Assembly (NCBI GenBank): GCA_033439765.1 | Contig: JAULSN010000005.1 | Coordinates: forward strand, 2,991,001-3,055,000 | DNA from: Lasiosphaeria ovina | Lineage: Eukaryota > Ascomycota > Sordariomycetes > Sordariales > Lasiosphaeriaceae | Direction: 5' to 3' | DNA length: 64,000 nt | In this document: piece by piece, positions 33,741 through 45,018 of the stretch | Layout of the letters: each line of letters begins with the position of its first letter | Numbering within the stretch: the stretch's first letter is position 1 | The notes under the pieces: generated by a model | The model's input: the letters and a program-made list of their open reading frames with translations, nothing else | Told to the model about the DNA's origin: nothing | Databases searched by the model: none | Translations under genes and position numbers: made by a program

Positions 33741-35643
33741 TCACGACATGATCAGGACCTCGGACTTGCTCAGGCACTTAGGCATGACGGCCAGCCCGCG
33801 GTCGTCGCGCATGGTGATGATGGGGGTCACGGCGAGCTTGATGCGCGCCTGCTTGATCTGCAGGATCACGGGATTCTCCTTGTTCTCGATGGCGACGTGG
33901 CTCTCGTCGGAGAACTTGGCGCCCGTGTCGTTCCACACGTAGTTGAAGGTCAGGCGCGACAGCACGAGCTTGGCCGACAGGTCCCAGGCGGACGTGGTGA
34001 CGCTGTGCAGGTCATAAAAGGCCTCCTGGTGCATGTTGCGGCCGGGGCGCGCGCAGACGAGCGGGCCCATCATCTTCTTGAGCTTCTGGAAGTGGTCGTT
34101 GACCTTGTACTGGCGGAACGACGGCCACTTGGCGTGCACCGTCATGCTCTGGACCAGCTCGGCCTGGCGGTCGATGAGGGCTTGCCGCTCGTGCGGCTTG
34201 ACGACGGCCTTGCTGCTCAGCTGCTCGGTGAGCTGCTTCATGGCGGCGTCGTGCTCGGCGTCGAACTCGAGCCAGCCGTCGGCCGAGAACATGAAGAGCA
34301 CCATGTGCTGCGCGATCAGGCGCTGCACGAGGTACGGCCGCGTCCTGGCGTCCTTGAGGAGGGCCGTCGCCTGCGCCTCGCCGGCGGCCTCGTCGGCCGG
34401 GCTGATGACGCGGCACATGTACTTCCACAGCGGAGGCGAGCTCGCCTTGACGTGCTGCGCCATGTCGCGCGCCGCGGGGATCTGCATGTACGAGTTGCAG
34501 AAGCCGAGGACCAGGCTGAACATCCTGGAGAACTCCTTCGCCCACTGCAGCGCCTCGGCGTCGGGAGCGTCAGACACGGGCTCGTCCGGGATGGTCGTCA
34601 AGGCCGGCTGCTTCATCCGCGGCACGGGGCTGCCGAGCTCGTCCGCGCCAGAGTGCCCAGATCGGCGGTCTGCACTCGTCCGGGTGTCGTCGAATCTGGC
34701 CAGGCTGGGCTGGCGGCGAATGTGCATGGCCGAGACGGCGCGGTGCAGGCTGGCCTTGGGCTCTCGCTGTCCGGAGTGTTCTGTCTCAGCAGCCGCGACC
34801 GAGGGAGGCGCCCGGCTCTCGTATCCCTGGAGGATGCTGTTTGGGATCTGCTGGTAGACAATTCCAGTTGCGGGGCTGTAAATGCTGGCTGGAGCTGCTT
34901 GGTAGACACTGGGGACTGCCTGGCTCATGACGCGCGAAGGCTTCCGCCACGACTCTTGAAGGTAGCGGGGAACCTCCGGCGCCCCCATGGCCGGCCCGTA
35001 TGTCAAGCTGAGGGTCGGTCCAGCGGGCGGCGACGAGTTCCGCTTGATGGCCCCCAGTGCGTGTGCCTTCTCGGCAGGGTCGGCGTGGTGCTCCAGCCAC
35101 AGGTTTCTCTTGCCGGCGAGCTGCTCTCGGAGATGCTGTGAGAAACTTTAGCGGGATTGTCTGCAAGATTCAAATAAGATGTGGGAGGAGGCGAGGTGAG
35201 GCGAGGTGAGGTGATGATTGAATATCAATCAATGTAAGCTTACCTGGATGGTCTTCTCGTCTTCAAGCCGGAGCGTCCGCGTGGTCTCCAACATGGCGTC
35301 CAGGTTCTCCAGGCGCTCTCTCTCGTTCTGCAGCTGGGCCTGCAGCTCGTGGACGACCGACTCGTGCTCGGCGCGCATCCTCTCTTCCCTCATCACCAAG
35401 TTGGCGATGGCAATCTTGGTCCGATCGACGACGTTGCCGCGTCGATTCGCATCCTCGTCGAGAGCGTCCACGAGGTTTATGATCTGGTAGAGATCCTGCT
35501 GCAGTAGATCCTTCAGCTCGGCCGGCCACTGCTGGGCCGCCACCACGTTGTGGACCCTCGCTGCCCGACCTTTGAGATCCGCTGTCAGTTTGCGGGCGTC
35601 CTGTGATACGAGGTGGGACTGGTTAGCATTTGATTTCTGTTTC

Positions 35644-35680
<37 letters not shown>

Positions 35681-36328
35681 TGGTGTCGGTGTTGGTGTCG
35701 GTGTTGGTGTCGGTGTCGGGGGCGGTGATGAGAAGGGAGGGGGCGTAGAAACAAAACATACCGCCGGGTCTAGGAGGCCCTGCTCCATCTGCTCGTTCTC
35801 CTTCTCCTCCCTCTCCTGGTGGAGCTCCTTGACAACCTTCTTTACGACGTCCATGCTTAGCTTCTGGTACTTCATGAGGATTCTGATAGCTGGCACGCTG
35901 TAGAAGCTTACATCGGCACCAATCATGTCGATCCTCTCGGCAAACCGCCGGACCTGTTCTGCGAGGCTCTGCTCGGCACTCGCTGTGTCTGCCGCCGTCA
36001 TGACGAAGGGCGGAGGAGGGGCGGGCGGCTGGCCTCTGGGCCCACGCAGCTTCGAGTTTGGCGGTAGCAGGTCGCTGCCCGTGCTCGGCTTGGCCGAGCG
36101 GCGGTGGCGCTGCCCCAGGCCCTCTGGCGTCTTGGGGTCGACAAAGGGGTCTGCAACTGGCACGTTACGAGCCTCTGACTTTGCCGGCTTGGCGGCCTCT
36201 CTCGCGAGAGATGCGCCAGCCTTCTCCGACTTCTTCGCCGTAGAAGGCACCGGTGAGTGCCCGTAGAGGAGCACTCCGCCTCCTTCTCGCGAGCCGTCGC
36301 TGCTCGCCGACGACGGGCTCTTCTCCAT
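33741..36328 (-). CDS. Coiled-coil protein of unknown function, conserved C-terminal domain
   Basis: Three exons (36328-35762, 35600-35244, 35135-33741) encode 772 aa. The N-terminus is Ser/Lys/Pro-rich. Residues about 110-310 are helical with heptads, including EQVRRFAERIDMIGADVSFY and MREERMRAEHESVVHELQAQL. Residues about 400-480 are disordered. The last 280 residues form a compact region rich in aromatic residues (WAKEFSRMFSLVLGFCNSYM; AKWPSFRQYKVNDHF; LTFNYVWNDTGAKF; VTPIITMRDDRGL), which I do not recognise as a named domain but which looks like a folded fungal-specific module. No signal peptide or membrane helix. The first intron (35601-35761) holds a hexanucleotide microsatellite. A scaffold or transcription-associated role would be a guess. 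Confidence 0.82.
35645..35719. repeat. (GGTGTC)n microsatellite inside an intron
   Basis: About twelve copies of GGTGTC, some changed to GGTGTT, fill nearly half of the 161-nt first intron of the coiled-coil gene. Read in the exon frames it gives Thr-Pro or Asp-Thr repeats without stops. Confidence 0.85.
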
Positions 36329-39300
36329 TTTATTTTTTTCCTAATTTATCGCGAGAAACACGACGTCAAGTTTAGCGAGGTACGGGGCGAGAATTAAAAA
36401 TCAAATAGGACCGAGGGATGGTGCTCGCAGCGGGTTGATGAAGGAAGATGAAGAGAGTTGCGCCCGGGAGAGCTTTGACGAGGAGGATTTATTGAGGAAG
36501 GGTGTTTGAGCTCAACGTGGTGATGCTCGAGGTTTGGTGGCGGGAGAGGGTTGTGTGCTCGGGCGGGCTAGGGAAGAAGACGAGAGGCAACACGGTCGGG
36601 ATTTGAGGAGGGGAAGAGCTTCACGATCGAGAGGGCAAGTGTAGCAACGAACCTTGTGGAAAAATCTAGGTCGGTTTTGAGGTTATCGTTAGTTTTGTGT
36701 GCGTGAGAGCAAAACCGAGAATGAGGAAGGCGGGAGATGATGAAGCTCGGGTGCTGAAAGAAGGAGGAAGAGAGGTGAGCCGGCAGAGGGCAGGCGAATT
36801 TATGCAGGTCCGGTGTGGCAACTACAGGCCGAGGCCGGGTCAAGAGGGCGGGGGCTGGCAGGTAGGGTGCTTTCCGCCCAGGCTGTAGAGGAACCAAGGA
36901 AGTGGGACGAATATGAAAGGGACGGGGAGGTTGCCCAGTGAGCAAGACGTGTGTGCCTAGGACTGATCATTGACGGCGGCACGGGGTGAAGGCCAAAGAG
37001 GGGGGAAGAGGGGAAGATGGGAAGATACCAGGCCTTGCTATCAGACCCCCGGGGCAACCGACGGTCAGGGGAAAGGAAAACAGAGAAAAGACACGGATAT
37101 CACAACTCACTTCCACTTCACAATCTTCACTTTCACCTCAGCTCGCAGCCCAACCCAACCCCCGTCACTCACCCAGAAAAGGGGAGGACAAAGGGAGGGC
37201 CGAGTCCTAAGGTTGGAGGCAATGTCAGCTTTTGATTTTGAAAACGCGATATTCATCAGAACTCTGCCCGACGTGAATCTTGCAGGGCCGAGCGGCCAAA
37301 GTGCAATCCGCTGAACGGCTATGCGACGAAGATGCTCCCACAAAACTAGACCCAGTAGATATAGATATAGATGGAGCAGAACAAGCAGACCGACCACGCA
37401 TACCTAAAAACCACCAACGCTCAAAATCACCTCAAAGGGGGTTCCCAGAGGGGATAAAGAATCTCTTTCGCAAAAAAGCCCCCGGCGCGTGCCCGTTGTC
37501 AATCTGTCTTGAACATCAACGGCTCAAACAGCCACCATACCTAGGTGAGGGAGGCAAATAAAAAAATAAATAAAAAATAAATAAAAAATAAAAAATTCAG
37601 TCTCGAGACCGCCCCGCCCCCGTCGGTCTGATCCGAAAGCTGTGATGGAAACATGTCAACGTGTCGGTCGGGAGAGTCGAGGGCCGACAGGAACGAGCAT
37701 CACGACATACCTTTTCAACTTGTCCGTTATATATGCGTAGGGCTTTGCCCGAGGGCGGCGCGGATGATAAAGGTGGGGTTGCTGTTTGGCTGAAGCCGGG
37801 AAGAAGAGGCTGGAGGCGGTGAAGAGGGCGAGAGTTGTGAATTTTTTTCTCGAGAGGAAAGGAAAAGGAATGTGTACCTGGGGCAGGGTGGGGAAGGCCA
37901 GAGACGGACGAGGAAGCCGGCTGACCAGAGGCCAGGAGAGGGAGACCGTGCACGCGACTGAGGACCCTGACGGCCGCGAGGGGGGCGTGACGCGAAGGCG
38001 AGAGTGAGTTGCTTCGGTAACTACCTACCTTACCTACCCTACCTAAGGCAACCAGTTACCTAGCTACGGCTCCTACCTACCTACCTACCTACGTCCCCCC
38101 TAAGAGCCTTACGCCCCCTAGGAACCACACCCAAAGAGTCGCCCACCTTGGCGCTCAGGGGCGGGGTGAGGTCATGAAGGGCGAGACGGACCGCGTGACC
38201 GCCTACCTGGTCGAGAGATAGGAAGCTTGTGAGAAAAACAGTCGCGTCGTTGGGGCTCTGTGACGCGTTGCCCTCTTTCCAGTCACGTCTGGGTCTGGCA
38301 GCAGAGAGTCTACATAAAATAAAAAAATAAAACTACGTAGCGGGGCTAGCAAACCCAACAAGACAGTAGGACCAGTTAGACAGAAAGAGTAGTGGTTGAT
38401 ATACGTAGGTAGCAAGATAGCAAGACCAGCAAGACGCCGTCAGCCAAAACATTCCCCCTTAGTCCTCAAGCCTTGGATTCTCACGTGGGCTTCTTCCTCT
38501 TGATCAGGTACGTACACTGGTCCGCAACATGGGACCGCTCCTCCATCTTATCAAAGAGCTTCCTTGGACGCGACGAGAGTGATGCTCTATCCAACCCGTA
38601 ACTGTCTCATCATCCCATAGATGATAGCCACCACGCACTTGTTTACACCTGAAGACTAAGGGGCGCCACAGCCTACCGCGCCATATGCCAGTCTCCGGAG
38701 CAACCCAGCGCCAGTCAAAGGCAGGCAACCAGGCGGCAGCCCGAAAGGATATGCGGCTTCCTACCTACTGGCTGGCATTGTCCATCATGGGAAGGAGGTG
38801 TTCAAATGTCTTTGGAAAGTCTTTATTTTGTGCGCTGTTCATATCCCATTTATGCATGGCGTGCCATCTGTAAAGGGCTTGCTTTGCTGTACACGAGATT
38901 GGATAAAGGCAAGGTGCCTGGGGGATCACTGTCACATTCGAAGCCAGCTATATACTACTTGTCTGGACAAGGTTTCATAGCAGATAGTGACAACGAGGGC
39001 AAACGTAGGGGGTTATCTTCCAACAGTCTTGTGCACGTCAAACAGCTGTCCATGCCCACAATGTAATTATCAACAACAATCACCACGCCGACATCATTGC
39101 TCAAATCATCACTATTGACCACACCATAAATGTTGCCCAACAACAGTAGTCCACATCGATAGCCCCATGCAAGTATTAACAGGCAAGTATCTACGGTATC
39201 GCTCATATCAAGACATCCGTTTAGCGCGGCGACGGAAACAAATTCAGGCGTTTACCCTGATAGCACATGAAGAGTAAGCGCTCTGAAGGTCAAGTCTGGG

Positions 39301-40296
39301 AAAGGAAAATCCAAGACATCACGATCACGTCCCTTGGCAGGCATCAGTATGCATAGAGTTGTACCCATCTCCCCCCGGGGCTTTTCTGCTGGCGCAGACA
39401 GTCACTTTCTGTCTATCCCGAAGACATGAGGAAAGACATGGTTTCAGGTTGATCTGATTGGACCATCTTGCTACCCACTTCCATAGTATTAGAAGAGAGG
39501 AAAGCAAGATATTGGCCAGAAAACAATGGATCACCAATGGAATCGAAGGCCAAAGGGATTTCCGGAGAAAAGGCTGATAGGACTATACTCAGAGCAAAAG
39601 GAAAACCGAGACTAGAACACGTCAACCAGGAGGTAGCCAGGTCTCGAGGTGGATCTGCTGAGCATCAGTGCACCATCGATAATGACAAGGAAAAGAAAAG
39701 GAAAACCGCAGCGTTGACCAGGTCCGCCACATTGACCAGTTTCGTAACATCTCACTCGTCGCATTATTCAGGAGCCTATGAGACACTGTGGTAGTTTGTA
39801 TTCAGACAAGGGTAGTTAAGTAGTTAGGGGAAGAACCAGGAACCAGGTTATTGAGGTTGCCCGATACTGTGGGAGCGTTCTCTGCAAAGGCGAATGGTCT
39901 GCCTAAGTACAAAGATCAGCAACGCCTAACGCCGAAAATGTAGGCAGTGACTGCCTCCGTCCATGCCGAAACGAACAAGAGAAAATGGTTGGCAGTTTCT
40001 GTTTAAGAAGATCAGTGATATCGAAAAGAGACTCGAGACTTCGTGATCTTAAGGGGATTAAGGGAGACCAGGAAGGATGTCGAAACCGCCGGGAATTTTT
40101 CGTGCTCGGATAGAGAGTGAGAGTTATCTGTACAGGTGAGAGTTGTAACCACGATCGATCTGCAGTCGAAGGTACTGTCACCAGTGTCAGCAAGTGCATC
40201 GAGTGAGGGGAGAGGAAACCAGGTAGGGACCGGGGAGACCAACGGTCGAGAGTCCTAGATGTAGTAGTCAAGCAGGCGATAGCCGCAATTAGCGTC
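36329..40296. other. Long non-coding stretch between two minus-strand genes
   Basis: About 4 kb. It contains an A/T-rich run of AAATAAATAAAAA units near 37559-37597 and a CTAC/CTAC-type repeat near 38019-38095. Short frames (for example 38955-39206 minus, 83 codons, Leu/Val-rich) have no family similarity and are not called. The left part is the upstream region of the coiled-coil gene. Confidence 0.5.
38019..38095. repeat. Degenerate (CTAC)n/(TACC)n microsatellite
   Basis: Repeated CTACCTAC units interrupted by short other sequence, ending in four clean copies before ACGTCCCC. Non-coding. Confidence 0.75.
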
Positions 40297-42093
40297 CTAA
40301 ATCGCTTTGGTGCGAGAGAACAAACTGCTGTAAACAGCGTCGACAACAGGCGCCGCTGTGATCATTCGGCCGTCGAAGTAGCGGCCATTCAGGCCTTTGA
40401 TGGCGTTCTCACCGCCGGCCAGCTTCTCGAACTTGAGGTAGATGTCACCATCCGAGTTGGGATCGATGGCAATGTGAAGTACGTGGCCGTACTTCTCCTC
40501 CGCCTCCTCACGGACTTCGCCCTCGAGGGTCTTGATCCACTCATCACCCTCGGGCACACTGCAAGAGAAGGAAAGTTAGTAACTTAAACCACAGCTCGAC
40601 GAAAGGAAGGTAGAGGATAACATACGCCGAGGGGTCAAACATATTGTGAAGCACAACACAGCGGCTGGCCATGTTGACATTCAAAGGCAGCGGGGCTTTA
40701 ACCTCGGCCTTCGGCTTGATCACCTGCCGCTCGGTTGGAGCAGCTGGCTCATCAGTCCGCGCGAGCTTTCGCATGAGCGCGTCGCGGCTGTAATTATTGA
40801 AATTTACGCCGGCGACATCCGTATCGTCGAGGGCACTGGCACCAGTGCCTTTCTCGCTCTCACGTGCACCAGCGCGATCAAAGTTTGCGGACTGGCCGCC
40901 GCGTCCTCCAGCACCCGAAAAAGCTGAGCCCTGGAACTGAGGGTGGTTCTGGCCCTGGAACTTTTGCAGGAGATTTGCAGTTGACTCGGGAGTGAATTTG
41001 TCATTGCCAAGTCCCACGCGGATCGGGCGGCCGGCAAGATCGAATCCGTTCATTTTCTCAAGGGCATCGCGAGCCTGGGCGGCATCACGGAACCTGCACC
41101 ATGTTAGCACGCATTCAACGATGATGACTCGTGACCCGAAAGAACTTACTGAACAAAGCCATAACCGCGGCTGCGGGCGTTGTCATCCTTCTGGAGTTGC
41201 ACGAACTCAAGCTCACCAAACGGCTCGAAGACAGTTTGCAAATCCTGCTCAGTGATACTGAAATGGATATTGCCCACGTAGAGGCGGTGGAATGGAATCG
41301 AATTTGGATGGTTATTGGTCGGTTCCGTGGTGCGGACTTGGCGGTTCTTCTCCGCCTCGGTCATCTGGACGATGACTGGGATTCCGAGGAGCTTTTGACC
41401 GGTAAGCTGCAGAGCAGCAACCACGGACTCCTCGCTCTTGAATTCCACGTAACCAACACTAGAAGATTTATGAGCTACATGTAATGCCAAAAGAATGCAA
41501 GAGGGAGTAAGGAGAACAGAAACATACCCCTTAGACCGGTTGCTCACACGGTCTTTAACGATTTGGGCCTCAGCGACTGGGCCGGCTTTCTCGAAGAACT
41601 CCTTGAGTTCCTTAGTGCGCAGACGCGCCGCAAGCTGCTGGACAAAAACAGTACGGCGATCGCGCTCGTCTTCGGTCGGCTGAGGCGGGGACGGGTCGCG
41701 GTCGCGGGGCACACTATGACGGCCGCTTCCACGATAAGCACGATCGTCGTCACGACGACGGTAGTCGCGGTCGCGTCGGTCGCCTCGATAGTCGCGGCGA
41801 TCATTGCGGTCTCCACGGGGACGGTAATGGCGGTTGGGGGAACGCGAACGCGAGCGGTCTGAGCGACGATAGGAATCGCCTCCTCCTCCACGATAGCGGC
41901 GGACGCTGCGGCCGGAATCCCTGCTACGGCTTCTACGACGGCTCATAGCGCTGCCCGCCTCGCTACGAGGGCTACTTCCATGGCGATTGCTGTGATGACC
42001 GTTGGGCGACTCGCCTCCTCCGTTGGTGGTCTTTGGCTGCTCCTTCGACGAAGCCGTCGAGTCCAGCAAAGCCTCGACGTCCAAACCCGACAT
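40297..42093 (-). CDS. rsd1: Rsd1/RBM39 (CAPER)-type RNA-binding splicing factor
   Basis: Four exons (42093-41528, 41458-41150, 41093-40626, 40558-40297) encode 534 aa. The N-terminus carries an RS-like region (Arg/Ser/Asp/Tyr repeats, residues about 45-140). Then follow RRM1 ([12 protein letters not shown] ... KGVGYVEF), RRM2 ([12 protein letters not shown] ... SRGYGFVQF), a linker, and a C-terminal U2AF-homology motif ([12 protein letters not shown] ... GDIYLKFE ... [14 protein letters not shown]). This domain order is diagnostic of the RBM39/Rsd1 family, which bridges U2AF/SF3b during 3' splice-site recognition in the nucleus. The first intron (41459-41527) splits RNP1 of RRM1; it is 69 nt long and has no stop, so retention would add 23 residues in RRM1. 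Confidence 0.94.
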
Positions 42094-43174
42094 TTTGGGA
42101 GATGGTACGACGTTGCCCCGCGCGGTCGGTCAAATGCAAGATTGGGGTGAGTTTTGTTTGATTTGTGCGAAATGCAGGTGATTTGAAGATGGATGCCTCT
42201 GTTCGCGAAGTTTGGAGATGCGGGAGTGGGAAAGGTGGGAATCGTGACGCGGTGTGCAAGGAAGGAATGCGTGGCGAGAGTGAGGAAGGAAGGTGCTCAA
42301 AGTCAAGCTGGCAGGTAAATTGTAGAGGCCTGTAAAGTTCAGCCTGCGGGGTTTGGTGCGGCACGTGACAAAGCTTGATAAGGGGGGTTTTGGAGGTGAG
42401 AGAAAGCTACGCACGGACCTTTGCCGACTCGCTGAAGGTTGGTTGCTGGCAGAACCTGAAGCGCCGGAGGCTGCGCGTGACCACTGACCACCCAACAGAC
42501 GAGAACCTATTGCTGGCAATGCAAAGAACAAGCAAATCTGTCGACACGATCGAGCCCTGGCGGGAGGATATTGGTTACGCTTGGACACGCCGGCGGACTG
42601 CCTCGGCCTAGGTCATCACCCCAGCGCAGTGACAGTCAGAAAATCCCCGAGACGTCAAGAATTATGGTGCCTTGTAATTATAAGCCTGGAATGGATATGT
42701 AAACCGAAGCTATCAGGCCGCTTGCAACACTGCTGCAAGAAGCCTGCAAGCTGCGTCAAGCCAAACACAACTTAGTTCTAAGGTATCCGTAGCTTGAAGT
42801 TAACGCCCAACCTCGGCGAGAGAAGACAGCATTCATCATGCCCCTCTCTGTCCTGTATTTCTGCCTCTCTACACTTGGATTCGCCCCTCAGCAGGCAGAA
42901 GAATCTCACCCGCCTAACTCACATCACGCACACTTGATAGAGCTCACCCCCAGCAACACTCCGCCGTCACTTCCCACGACAGTGGAGAGCCGCCTGGAAG
43001 CACAGCGCCAAACCCCACCTCATAAACCTTCTCCCCGCTCCACTGAGCCCACTCTTACAATCTGAAAATCATTCAGCGGCGCCCCCAGAACAGTCAGCAG
43101 GGCGGCCAGGCGGGCGGGCCAACTAAGGCGCATAGCCTACAATAGCGGACCCAAATAGCATCCACTAAAGTAAA
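42094..43174. other. Non-coding stretch between rsd1 and the tRNA gene
   Basis: About 1.08 kb. It includes the upstream region of rsd1 and the immediate upstream region of the tRNA. Open frames lack family similarity. Confidence 0.55.
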
Positions 43175-43290
43175 GGCAAAGTGGCCGAGTGGTTAAGGCG
43201 TTGTGTTTAGGAAATCTGCCTTCTCTTGAGAAAGCAGACGTCCACAAACCGCAATGGGAAACCGCGCGAGTTCGAATCTCGTCTTTGTCA
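43175..43290 (+). tRNA. tRNA-Leu(UAG) with a 30-nt intron
   Basis: A class II cloverleaf can be drawn: acceptor GGCAAAG (43175-43181) pairs with CTTTGTC (43283-43289, one G-U), the D stem is GCC/GGC, the anticodon stem TTGTG/CACAA, and the T arm GCGAG-TTCGAAT-CTCGT. The loop reads T-T-TAG-G, so the anticodon is UAG (43208-43210), reading CUA leucine codons. The discriminator base is A (43290), as expected for leucine, and a long variable arm follows the anticodon stem. The intron (43212-43241) sits one base after the anticodon, the standard place, and can form its own TCTGC/GCAGA hairpin. Confidence 0.88.
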
Positions 43291-45018
43291 TCAATTTTTA
43301 ATTCCATCATCCCTTTCTAAAGTGATGGTTCTTCATGCTTTTGCCCCTTCTTCCCTTTTTCTTTTTTTTCCTCGCTCGTTATTGAGTTCCTTGAGGAGAC
43401 CAACCAACTAATATTTAGATTCCCAGATCCACCTAAAGAAAGTCTCGCGCGCACACGTTCTTAATCGTGAATACCTATTATATCTGTCTCTCCAGGAGAC
43501 GTGGATTGGTTCGGGAGGGTGCAGAAACTGGTTGGGTCCTTGATCGTGGGCGTTCATAACAGGGGCGACGGGCGGTGACGAGGATACCTGAAATCCCCTC
43601 CACCACGGGCGACTTGATGCCCGGCTTGCCCCCCAGTTTTGGGATGACCTCAGTGGTGCTCTACGTGCGTAATTGTGTTCCTCGAGCGTGAAGCGCTGAA
43701 AGGGCACCATACGACAACGATAACAACAATGCCACAAGGCGAACCTTACAGGGTACAGCTGCAGGGAACTGGCCAGGAAGTCAAATGCGACAAAGAAAGA
43801 AACACTACCACGTGCAATGGTCTGGTGACCTTGATTCAAGGAAAAATGGCGTGATTTCTACAGAGTGGTTAGGAAAAGTAGGGAGAGAGTAATGCCGGTC
43901 CTATGATCAGGAGCAGAGCAGGCCAGCCAACTTATATGAGGTGAATTGGCTGAAAGAAACCAAGAAAATATCGCACTGGGCTAAGTCACCAAGGGCGTAA
44001 ATGCACTTTTTGTTGCTCTGGGCCCCTTAATACGAACATTGATGGTGATGATGGTTATTTCGTCTGTTCAAAGAGCGACTTCCACAGTTAGATTTTTCAC
44101 CAAAGTGAAACGACTTATACCCATCACCACGCACACACTTAAAAGTACTATGGTGATGATGAGTCCAAAGTTGTGGAAGCCGCTCCTCAATAGAGACGAC
44201 TGATGAGCAAATCGTACATACATACATATGTAAATCCCAGCATAACAGAGCACCTCCCCGCTAGGCTATGTCACTCACAAGTGGATAGGTCAAGACTTCA
44301 AACCACCAGCACTCGAACTAGAAATATCGGCCATCGGCACACACCCGCATTTAGACGTGGAAATAAAAAACTTATATTGCTGCTCGAACTCATATAGCAA
44401 GCAAGGAAGAAAGGAGGGAAGTAGTTGCTCTCATCAAGCCCCTGGCGCCGACTGCTCTAATGGATGATGAAAGACGAGCCCGTACGACATTACGACACTG
44501 TCTCGATCCGGTCTCAGGGATTATATTTATACATCAGGGCAGTCGAACACTGTGCTTAGAAAACAGTCTGGCAGATAAAGGTGACCCAGGATCTCGTAGA
44601 CAACAGGACCGCTGTCAACGACTGTATTGACTGGGCGTCAGGAAGGCGGATGCTGGGGGGATATTCTACCAATAAGCAAAGACACAAGTGATGACTAGAC
44701 CAAAGCAAATTTTGGAGGACTGTTTGCCTGCGAGCCGTAAAACCTAGATTGAACACTATAACTAAATTACTACGAGAAACGAAACACATCTGGTGGCTAA
44801 TAAAGATGAACCACCCGTAAACAAAACACCCCGCACCAGCCATCACCAGTACCCATCGTGGACAGAGACCATGTCGCAGCAAACAGCACCAACCGCTCAC
44901 ATTACCTATATATCTACATTATGGCCACATTTCTCATCTACGAACCCTCCACCATGGTTGGAGTTCACAGTACGTCGCCGTAACATTATAACCCCTACAA
45001 TAGACCGAGAAGCGGCCA
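43291..45018. other. Non-coding stretch, no gene seen
   Basis: About 1.7 kb between the tRNA and the 3' end of the F-box/LRR gene. The open frames at 43408-43839 and 44556-44900 (both minus) are without recognisable similarity or splicing. A T-rich run just after the tRNA probably serves as its RNA polymerase III terminator. Confidence 0.55.
43294..43320 (+). terminator. Likely RNA polymerase III terminator of the tRNA-Leu
   Basis: A TTTTT run begins within about ten bases of the mature 3' end of the tRNA. Pol III normally stops at four or more T residues. The call rests on position and composition only. Confidence 0.6.

Noticed and set aside
33897..35141. 414-codon open frame on the plus strand
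   Set aside because: It is antisense to the coiled-coil gene, whose spliced model is coherent. Its Arg/Val/Leu/His-rich composition is what antisense reading of GC-biased codons gives.
29698..36328. Secondary-metabolite or defence cluster around the aminotransferase, vWA and coiled-coil genes
   Set aside because: No core synthase, tailoring enzymes, transporter or shared motif is present, and the gaps are wide.
38955..39206. 83-codon Leu/Val-rich minus-strand frame
   Set aside because: ATG-started, but no recognisable family and no conserved motif; it is compatible with chance.
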